Made by a program: the position numbers and the translations under genes. A DNA stretch of 5,121 nucleotides, from the NCBI GenBank assembly GCA_903918125.1, contig CAIXDB010000018.1, positions 1-5,121 on the forward strand, given 5' to 3'. This document shows positions 1-5,121 of the stretch, one piece after another (positions within the stretch are counted from its first letter, which is position 1; each line of letters opens with the position of its first letter). This stretch comes from an uncultured bacterium. Lineage in GTDB: Bacteria > Patescibacteria > Paceibacteria > UBA9973 > Zambryskibacteraceae. Below the pieces are notes generated by a model. It made no database searches and was not told where the DNA came from. It was given only the letters and a program-made list of their open reading frames with translations.

Positions 1-1045
1 CATACGTTTGCAGTTTCGGGCGTGTGTCGACGTCTGTTGACATAAGGATGACAGAATCGTTATTTGATTTGAAGACCACACTGACAAGGGCTTTCTCAAC
101 TTTTTTCCTGACCGTGTATTCAAACTCGATTGTAAAATTACGGTTGAGCGGTATCTGCGAATCTGCCACGCCGGCGTCATTTAAAACCGACACTCGGGTA
201 ATCTGCGCGTCGAGATGTTCTTTTGCCGGATATTGCACAACGGATTGCATGTTCTTGTTTGACTCCAGATATTTTTGAACCACTTCCTCCGTGTCGCCAA
301 TCATCTCTACCCGTCCTTTGTTCAGCAACACACACGTCTTGCACAAACTCTGTATCGCCGACATGTTGTGACTGACAAACAGAATTGTTCGGCCGGATTC
401 CTGGGTGATTTCTTCCATTTTGCCGAGACATTTTTTCTGAAACTCGGCGTCGCCGACGGCCAGGACTTCGTCGATAATCAAAATGTCCGGTTCCATGTGC
501 GCAGCCACGGCGAAAGCGAGGCGGACGTACATACCGCTCGAGTAGTGTTTGACCTGCGTGTCGAGAAATTTTTCCACGCCGGCGAAGGCGACGATTTCGT
601 CAAATTTTTTGGCGATTTCTTTTCTGCCCATGCCCATGATCGCGCCGTTGAGAAAAATGTTTTCGCGACCGGTCAGCTCGGGGTGAAAGCCGGTGCCGAC
701 TTCGAGAAGCGATGTCACTTTGCCGTGAATGCGAATTTCTCCTTCTGTCGGCGGAGTGATTTGCGACAGGATTTTGAGCAAGGTCGACTTTCCCGAACCG
801 TTCGCGCCGATGATGCCGAGGGTTTCGCCGGCTCGCACACTGAAGTTCACATCCTTCAACGCCCAAAACGTTTCCTGTTTTTCGATGCCCGCGACTTGTT
901 TGGCCTTCTTTTTTAAAAATCGCAACGGATGTCGCAGTGTGTCCGCCAGAATATCGCGCAGGGTCAAATAGCTCGCCGTTTCATGGTGAAGCTTGTACGA
1001 CTTGGATAACTTTTTGACTTCGATGATTGGTTTGTCGGAATTCAT
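1..1045 (-). CDS. wzt: Wzt/TagH-type polysaccharide ABC exporter ATPase, C-terminus cut by window edge
   Basis: ATP-binding subunit that powers export of a lipid-linked polysaccharide through the Wzm-type permease encoded just upstream. I translated 348 residues before the left edge, with no stop. Visible motifs are Walker A GANGSGKST (residues 80-88), ABC signature YSSGM (168-172), Walker B DILIIDE (187-193) followed by the D-loop, and switch histidine H226 in FVSHN. The stretch LLEVGTGFHPELTGREN (113-129) is typical of the Wzt/TagH/KpsT group, as is the roughly 35-residue insertion (about 25-60) before FWALKDV. From about residue 275 the sequence turns beta-rich and continues at least 70 residues. 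This fits the carbohydrate-binding Wzt C-terminal domain, which in known Wzt proteins selects the finished glycan; TagH-like proteins with other tails remain possible. Family members usually reach 400 or more residues, so the tail is missing here. The ATG lies 12 nt after the permease stop with no Shine-Dalgarno sequence, suggesting translational coupling. Confidence 0.95.
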   Translation of the reverse strand, partial: MNSDKPIIEVKKLSKSYKLHHETASYLTLRDILADTLRHPLRFLKKKAKQVAGIEKQETFWALKDVNFSVRAGETLGIIGANGSGKSTLLKILSQITPPTEGEIRIHGKVTSLLEVGTGFHPELTGRENIFLNGAIMGMGRKEIAKKFDEIVAFAGVEKFLDTQVKHYSSGMYVRLAFAVAAHMEPDILIIDEVLAVGDAEFQKKCLGKMEEITQESGRTILFVSHNMSAIQSLCKTCVLLNKGRVEMIGDTEEVVQKYLESNKNMQSVVQYPAKEHLDAQITRVSVLNDAGVADSQIPLNRNFTIEFEYTVRKKVEKALVSVVFKSNNDSVILMSTDVDTRPKLQTY

Positions 1046-1057
1046 GGTGATGAAAAA

Positions 1058-1897
1058 TTACACAATGTCTGCAAAATATCTCTCGGTTTTTTTGAACATG
1101 TAAAAACCGACGACGAACATGACTGATACGGCAACGAGCGAAATGGAAAGCAACAGCCAATTGACGGGCTCGGTGTGCAGGAGTGCTCCGCGCGCGCCTT
1201 TAATGACCGCGGTCATCGGGTTGATGGCAAGAATCCACGAATATTTGCCGGCGATGGATGGGGGATAAATGACCGGCGTGACGAACATGAGAATTTGAAT
1301 GAAGTATGGCAGAATGTAGCGCACGTCGCGGTACTTGACGTTCAGCGATGCGAGCACCATGCCGCCGCCCATGGCTGCCAGAAATGAAATAAAGAGAAGC
1401 AACGGCATGAGCAGAAGTCCGCCGAGGCTGGGAATGAAACCGTAATAAAACATCAGTCCGATCAAAATGATCGACGCTACGAAAAAGTCGACGAACTGTA
1501 CGATGGTTGTGGCAATCGGCAGAATGATGCGCGGAAAATAAATTTTGGTGATGATGGCGCGGTTGGCGATGAGCGAGTTGCTCGTGTCGGACAGTGAGCC
1601 CGAGAAAAATTGCCAGAACAGCAAACCGGTGTAGACGAAAATAGGGTAGGGAATATTGTCCGACGGCACTTTGATAAGCGCGCCGAAAAAGACGCTGAAA
1701 ACGACCATCGACGTGAACGGCTGGATAATCGCCCAGGCCACACCGATGGCGGTTTGCTTGTAGCGCACCTTCAAGTCGCGCCAGACGAAGAAATACAGGA
1801 GTTCCTTGTAGTGCCAAATTTCGCGAATATCCTCGAAACTGAAGAGCTTTTTCGGCCGAATAATCGTTTCTTTGAGGGCTGAGGCGGTCTGTGACAT
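1058..1897 (-). CDS. wzm: Wzm/TagG-type polysaccharide ABC exporter permease
   Basis: Inner-membrane channel subunit of an ABC-2 type polysaccharide exporter, paired with the ATPase that follows it. The 279-residue length is normal for the family (about 260-280). The cytoplasmic N-terminal helix region contains RDLKVRYKQTAIGVAWAIIQP-like sequence (residues 40-60), a hallmark of ABC2_membrane polysaccharide exporters. About six hydrophobic segments follow, near 53-74, 85-100, 124-150, 158-184, 195-212 and 246-267. KIYFPRIILP (118-127), NPMTAVIKGAR (226-236) and the C-terminal FKKTERYFADIV are also family-typical. The reading frame stays open upstream to 2065, but I chose the ATG at 1897. The extra residues would overlap the divergent gene and look non-conserved, and a TATAAT box sits 9 nt before this ATG. 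No Shine-Dalgarno sequence is visible. The stop is TAA at 1058-1060. It probably forms one operon with the ATPase. A teichoic-acid-type substrate cannot be excluded. Confidence 0.94.
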   Translation of the reverse strand: MSQTASALKETIIRPKKLFSFEDIREIWHYKELLYFFVWRDLKVRYKQTAIGVAWAIIQPFTSMVVFSVFFGALIKVPSDNIPYPIFVYTGLLFWQFFSGSLSDTSNSLIANRAIITKIYFPRIILPIATTIVQFVDFFVASIILIGLMFYYGFIPSLGGLLLMPLLLFISFLAAMGGGMVLASLNVKYRDVRYILPYFIQILMFVTPVIYPPSIAGKYSWILAINPMTAVIKGARGALLHTEPVNWLLLSISLVAVSVMFVVGFYMFKKTERYFADIV

Positions 1898-1906
1898 ATA
1901 TGTGAA

Positions 1907-1915
1907 ATTATAGCA
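1907..1915 (-). promoter_or_regulatory. Extended -10 promoter element for the exporter operon
   Basis: On the minus strand the sequence reads TGC-TATAAT, a perfect -10 hexamer with the TGn extension, 9 nt upstream of the permease ATG at 1897. A start about 7 nt downstream would fall near 1900, giving a transcript with almost no 5' leader. The hexamer at the conventional 17-nt spacing (1930-1935) reads TGGAAA, a weak -35 match. The perfect palindrome ACATATATGT (1894-1903) overlaps the start codon and may be incidental. The promoter role is inferred from sequence only. Confidence 0.6.
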
Positions 1916-1957
1916 GATGTCGAGCTTTTTTTCCAGGGTACGTTGCATATGATTTTG

Positions 1958-1966
1958 TGCTAGACT
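1958..1966 (+). promoter_or_regulatory. Extended -10 promoter element for the nucleotidyltransferase-kinase gene
   Basis: The sequence reads TGC-TAGACT (4 of 6 matches to TATAAT, plus the TGn extension), 9 nt upstream of the ATG at 1976. A transcript starting about 7 nt downstream would begin near 1973, so the message would be essentially leaderless. No good -35 hexamer lies at 16-18 nt spacing; TTGCAT (1943-1948) is only 12 nt away. The element is weaker than its two counterparts, but the layout is the same. Confidence 0.45.
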
Positions 1967-1975
1967 TTTTGCGAC

Positions 1976-3055
1976 ATGAAAAAAGTATTTGTTTCCGGAT
2001 GCTACGACATACTCCATGCCGGACACGTCGAATTTTTCAAGCAGGCCAAAGCGCTCGGTGACCATCTCATCGTTTCTTTTGCCAGCGACGACGTGCTTTT
2101 GAAATACAAAGGCAGAAAGTCAGCCATGCCTGAGGCACACAAACGGCGACTTTTGGAATCGCTCAGCATGGTTGACGAGGTGGTGATGGGGGAAAACCTC
2201 GACGACCCGATTTTTGATTTTAAGGATGTGTTCGAGAAATGTGCGCCGGACATTTTGGTCTCGACGGCTGACGACACTCACGTCGCGGAGAAAAAAGCTT
2301 TTTGCAAAAAATACGGTGCGGTTTTTGTGCAATTGCCGAAGTCGCTTGACCTCGAGCCGATTTCTACGACCGACATTCGGCGACGACTGAACACTCCGCT
2401 CGAAATCAATCCGCGCGTCGACTTCGCCGGCGGGTGGCTCGACGTGCCGAAATTTTATCGGCGCGGTGCGTACATCGTCAACTGCACTATCGAACCAAAA
2501 GTCAGTTTGCATGATTGGCAGTACAAAAAAGGCGCAGGTCTCGGCGGGTCGGCGGCGCACTCCGTGCTCATGGGCAACAATTCCGTGGCGACGGAGCTCG
2601 ATCTCGGTGTCGGTTGGCAGGATCCGGCGGTCATACTCGAAACCGGTTTGTGTGTCTGGCGGAGCGGCTCGCGACCGGTGCTTGAGATGAAAGTCAACCC
2701 GGATTTTTTGCAGGGCAAAATGGCACTGCTCTGGACCGGCACGGACCACAACACGCCGGAAGTCGCGCATCGCCGGCGAGATTACAAAAAAATAGCGGAG
2801 GCGGGACGGGTGGCGCACGATGCCGTACTCGGGAAAAATTTCAAAAAACTGTGCAGAGCGGTGAACATGTCGTACGCGGCACAACTCGGCGAGGGCATGA
2901 AAAAACTTCCGTCGCACGACGAGAGTGTTCGGAAATATTGCGGTGGCGGACACGGTGGGTATGCACTCTACATGTTTGAAACGAAAGTGGCACGCAACAA
3001 ATTCCTGAAATTGCCCGACACACTTCTCATTGAGCCGTACATAAAAAGCTACTAG
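1976..3055 (+). CDS. Fusion of HxGH nucleotidyltransferase and compact GHMP sugar kinase
   Basis: Predicted cytoplasmic bifunctional enzyme making an activated sugar: sugar + ATP to sugar-1-phosphate, then + NTP to NDP-sugar. Residues 1-140 form a cytidylyltransferase-like domain. GCYDILHAGH (8-17, with H18 completing the HAGH catalytic motif at 15-18) and ISTTDIRRRL (129-138) resemble the HldE C-terminal domain and TagD. From about 143 a GHMP kinase begins. RVDFAGGWLD (147-156) resembles the N-terminal motif of HddA and of the Fkp kinase. GAGLGGSAA (186-194) is the ATP-binding loop, GWQD (213-216) corresponds to the GGWQDQ motif of Fkp-type kinases, LLWTGT lies at 251-256, and CGGGHGG (322-328) is the third glycine motif. 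The kinase part is only about 215 residues against 300-350 for HddA-type kinases; most of the loss lies between the first two motifs. The frame is continuous with no sign of a frameshift. The sugar (heptose, fucose-like or other) and nucleotide (CTP or ATP) cannot be read from sequence. The ATG at 1976 follows a -10 box directly and has no Shine-Dalgarno sequence; the stop is TAG. Confidence 0.9.
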   Translation: MKKVFVSGCYDILHAGHVEFFKQAKALGDHLIVSFASDDVLLKYKGRKSAMPEAHKRRLLESLSMVDEVVMGENLDDPIFDFKDVFEKCAPDILVSTADDTHVAEKKAFCKKYGAVFVQLPKSLDLEPISTTDIRRRLNTPLEINPRVDFAGGWLDVPKFYRRGAYIVNCTIEPKVSLHDWQYKKGAGLGGSAAHSVLMGNNSVATELDLGVGWQDPAVILETGLCVWRSGSRPVLEMKVNPDFLQGKMALLWTGTDHNTPEVAHRRRDYKKIAEAGRVAHDAVLGKNFKKLCRAVNMSYAAQLGEGMKKLPSHDESVRKYCGGGHGGYALYMFETKVARNKFLKLPDTLLIEPYIKSY

Positions 3056-3072
3056 CGCTCTTTGACACTCTT

Positions 3073-3081
3073 TGTTATACT
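3073..3081 (+). promoter_or_regulatory. Extended -10 promoter element for the O-antigen ligase-family gene
   Basis: The sequence reads TGT-TATACT (5 of 6 matches to TATAAT, plus the TGn extension), 7 nt before the ATG at 3089, within the 33-nt gap after the upstream stop. A start about 7 nt downstream falls at 3088, immediately before the ATG, so a leaderless message is expected. A perfect TTGACA lies at 3062-3067 but only 8 nt from the hexamer, too close for a standard sigma-70 -35. No -35 match exists at 16-18 nt. No terminator hairpin is visible in the gap, so read-through from the upstream gene is also likely. Confidence 0.6.
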
Positions 3082-3088
3082 CAACATC

Positions 3089-5121
3089 ATGAAAACCACA
3101 AAAAATATCTTGACCTACGCGGTCTTGGGCGGGTTGTTTCTTGTTCCTTTTATTTCCTTCATTATCGGCAACAACATGTTCTTTCCGTTCATCACCGGCA
3201 AGGGCTTTGCCTTTAGGATTCTAGTCGAACTTCTCTTTGGCGCCTACTTTTTCCTGGCGACTATCGAGCCGTCGTATCGACCGAAATGGTCGTGGATTAC
3301 AAAATCCGTCGGCATTTTCGCGCTCGTCATTCTTGTAGCCGACCTTTTCAGTGCTAACGCGTACAAAAGTTTCTGGTCCAACTACGAGCGCATGGAAGGA
3401 TACATCCTCATTTTCCACCTCGTACTCTATTATATAGTAGCGGCGAGTGTTCTGACGCGTGAAAAATGGAATTGGTTCTGGAATATTTCCATCGGCGCCA
3501 GTGTCATCATGTCCATCTACGGTATTCTCCAGCTCACGGGCAGGGTGGCTATCGACCAGGGTGGTGTGCGACTCGACGGCACCTTCGGCAACTCGGCGTA
3601 TCTGGCAATCTATCTCGTCTTTAATATTTTCCTTTGTCTCTATATGCTCGTCCAAGCCGGTATGCCGACATGGCGCAAATGGATGTACGGCGTCATCGCG
3701 CTTGTCGAGGCCGGCGTGCTCTACTACACGGCGACGCGCGGTTCCATTCTCGGTCTGATCGGCGGTTTGATTCTCGCGGGATTGCTCGTGCTCTGGAAGG
3801 AACGCCAAAATAAACTCTTCCGCAAAATTTCCTACGGAATTCTCATCGCCGTGGTCGTGCTTGTCGGCGGTTTCTACGCCGTGCGCAACACACCGCTCGT
3901 GCAGAAAAGTCCGGTTTTGTCGCGTTTTGTGTTTACCTCGAGCGACATCGAAGCCGAAGGTCGCATCTACGTCTGGCCGATGGCTATCAAGGGTTTCCTT
4001 GAACGACCGATTCTCGGCTGGGGACAGGAAAGTTTCAACTTCGTGTTCAACAAATTCTACGATCCTCGCATGTACAATCAGGAGCAATGGTTTGACCGTG
4101 CGCATGACGTGGTGCTTGACTGGCTTGTTGCCGGCGGATTGCTCGGTTTCCTTGCCTACGTTTCGATGTACGTCGCCATGCTCTATTATATATGGCGCAA
4201 GCGCAGTCACATGACCGTCGAGGAAAAAAGTTTGCTGACCGGTCTTGTCGCGGCCTACATTTTCCACAACCTCTTCGTGTTTGACAATCTCGTGAGCTAC
4301 ATTCTCTTCTTCTCCGTGCTTGCCTTTGTCCATGTGGCAAGCAATACGAACCGCGATGGCATGCTCGATACCGAGGCTGTCGAAACGAAAGGCGCATTCC
4401 AGACCAAACGTTTTTCGCACGATGTCGAAGTGTATCTCATCGCTCCGCTCACGGTCATAGTCGTCTGTGCCGGCGTGTACTTCCTCAACGTGCCCGCCAT
4501 CCAGGCCAACTTCACTCTGATACAAGCCATCAGTCCGCAACCGTCCGGCAACGTGGAGGACAATCTAGCGCTCTTCAAAAAAGCCTTCGCCTACAATTCA
4601 TTCGGCAATTCCGAAGCGCTTGAGCAACTTGTCGAGATCAGCACGCAAATAGAAACCAGTCAGCAAGTGCCGGCCACGACCAAACAGGATTTCTACGATT
4701 TTACCGCGCAGCAAGTCGAGAAGAAATTGCACGATACGCCGACTGACTCGCGCTACCTGCTCTTCGCCGGAAGTTTCTACGACGCCTTCGGTCAGTACGA
4801 CTTGGCCATTCCCGACTTGTTGAACGCCGTCAAATACTCTCCGGAAAAACAGACTATTTACTTTGAGCTCGGCAACGCGTACATCGGCAAGGGCGACTAC
4901 ACGGATGCATTTACCGTTTTGCAGAACGCCTACAATCTGGAGAAAGACAACCCGGATGCGCAAGTGATGTACGCCGTCGGTGCGATTTATACCAAAAACA
5001 CCGCCGTGCTCAACTCGCTCTCGACCGTCATTTCGCAGAATACCGTTTTGACCGACAATCGATTCCTCCAAGCATATGCCGGTGTCGGAGATTTCCAGAC
5101 GGTCATCGCCATTCTCTCGGC
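3089..5121 (+). CDS. O-antigen ligase/polymerase-family membrane protein with C-terminal TPR-like repeats, 3' end cut
   Basis: Polytopic membrane glycan transferase of the Wzy/WaaL/PglL group, which moves or polymerises lipid-linked glycans on the outer face of the cytoplasmic membrane. I translated 677 residues with no stop before the right edge. About a dozen hydrophobic segments run from residue 10 to 467. Family motifs include RLDGTFGNSAYLA (161-173), YYTATRGSILGL (212-223), GRIYVWPMAIKGFLERPILG (291-310, just before WGQESF) and RAHDVVLDWLVAGGLLG (337-353). The last contains the histidine (H339) and glycine pair at the end of the large extracytoplasmic loop (about 267-341). After the last membrane segment (447-467) comes a soluble helical region. 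From about 555 it has TPR-like repeats, for example YFELGNAYIGKGDYTDAFTV (591-610), probably outside the membrane. Polymerase, lipid-A-type ligase and protein O-glycosylase cannot be told apart from sequence. The start is supported by the -10 box directly upstream; no Shine-Dalgarno sequence is present. Confidence 0.9.
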   Translation, partial: MKTTKNILTYAVLGGLFLVPFISFIIGNNMFFPFITGKGFAFRILVELLFGAYFFLATIEPSYRPKWSWITKSVGIFALVILVADLFSANAYKSFWSNYERMEGYILIFHLVLYYIVAASVLTREKWNWFWNISIGASVIMSIYGILQLTGRVAIDQGGVRLDGTFGNSAYLAIYLVFNIFLCLYMLVQAGMPTWRKWMYGVIALVEAGVLYYTATRGSILGLIGGLILAGLLVLWKERQNKLFRKISYGILIAVVVLVGGFYAVRNTPLVQKSPVLSRFVFTSSDIEAEGRIYVWPMAIKGFLERPILGWGQESFNFVFNKFYDPRMYNQEQWFDRAHDVVLDWLVAGGLLGFLAYVSMYVAMLYYIWRKRSHMTVEEKSLLTGLVAAYIFHNLFVFDNLVSYILFFSVLAFVHVASNTNRDGMLDTEAVETKGAFQTKRFSHDVEVYLIAPLTVIVVCAGVYFLNVPAIQANFTLIQAISPQPSGNVEDNLALFKKAFAYNSFGNSEALEQLVEISTQIETSQQVPATTKQDFYDFTAQQVEKKLHDTPTDSRYLLFAGSFYDAFGQYDLAIPDLLNAVKYSPEKQTIYFELGNAYIGKGDYTDAFTVLQNAYNLEKDNPDAQVMYAVGAIYTKNTAVLNSLSTVISQNTVLTDNRFLQAYAGVGDFQTVIAILS

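Noticed and set aside
275..916. A 213-codon plus-strand open frame opposite the ABC ATPase
   Set aside because: The Walker A, signature and Walker B motifs are on the minus strand. The plus-strand product is Phe/His/Asp-rich and matches nothing I recognise.
1898..2065. Upstream extension of the permease reading frame to an ATG at 2065
   Set aside because: The extra 56 residues would overlap the divergent fusion gene and look unlike the family. The TATAAT box lies inside this stretch, next to the ATG at 1897.
2120..2953. A 277-codon minus-strand open frame opposite the nucleotidyltransferase-kinase gene
   Set aside because: Low-complexity Arg/His/Val-rich translation typical of a shadow frame. 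The plus strand has all catalytic motifs.
3046..3070. Possible terminator hairpin between the fusion gene and the ligase-family gene
   Set aside because: Only a 6-nt palindrome (AGCGCT, 3054-3059) is present, with no stable stem-loop followed by a T-run.
3425..4192. The 12-nt repeat CTCTATTATATA at 3425-3436 and 4181-4192
   Set aside because: Both copies are in frame and encode LYYI within membrane segments of the same protein. It is most likely coincidence in hydrophobic coding sequence.
3221..4540. A 439-codon open frame on the minus strand opposite the O-antigen ligase-family gene
   Set aside because: Its translation is rich in His, Glu, Asp and Arg with no membrane or domain pattern. 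The plus-strand frame carries clear family motifs and a promoter. The open frame is a by-product of codon bias.
4598..5071. A 157-codon minus-strand open frame near the right edge
   Set aside because: It lies fully opposite the TPR-like part of the ligase-family protein. No start signal or recognisable domain was found.
1..5121. tRNA, rRNA, CRISPR array, insertion sequence or attachment site
   Set aside because: Nearly every base is accounted for by four coding genes and two short gaps. I saw no spaced direct repeats, transposase motifs or RNA-gene signatures.

Overview
The window comes from a bacterial cell-surface polysaccharide locus. It holds four genes in two divergent blocks, two of them cut by the window edges. 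The DNA has moderate GC content, the standard code fits (no in-frame TGA), and coding density is high. No gene has a recognisable Shine-Dalgarno sequence. Three of the four have an extended -10 box (TGn then TATAAT-like) only 7-9 nt before the ATG. Together with the style of the O-antigen-ligase/TPR protein and the compact genes, this suggests an uncultivated Patescibacteria/CPR (Parcubacteria-like) genome. That assignment is an inference from sequence style, with no marker gene in the window to support it.

Left block (minus strand, 1-1897): an ABC-2 type polysaccharide export permease (Wzm/TagG type, 1058-1897) is followed after 12 nt by its ATPase (Wzt/TagH type, from 1045 off the left edge). 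The ATPase continues past its nucleotide-binding domain into a C-terminal domain of the kind that recognises the exported glycan in Wzt proteins. The pair should be one transcript reading leftwards from a promoter at about 1907-1915.

Centre: a 78-nt divergent intergenic region (1898-1975) carries one extended -10 element for each direction.

Right block (plus strand, 1976-5121): first comes a 359-residue fusion of an HxGH nucleotidyltransferase (HldE/TagD-like) with an unusually short GHMP-family sugar kinase (1976-3055). After 33 nt containing its own promoter-like element comes a large polytopic O-antigen ligase/polymerase-family protein with C-terminal TPR-like repeats (3089 to beyond the right edge).

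How they may work together (inference): the fusion protein would phosphorylate a free sugar at C1 and activate it to a CDP- or ADP-sugar. Glycosyltransferases outside the window would build a lipid-linked glycan, Wzm-Wzt would export it, and the Wzy/WaaL/PglL-like protein would transfer or polymerise it outside the membrane. The most novel items are the nucleotidyltransferase-GHMP kinase fusion, which mirrors the transferase-then-kinase order of Fkp with a different transferase fold, and the shared leaderless-type promoter layout.
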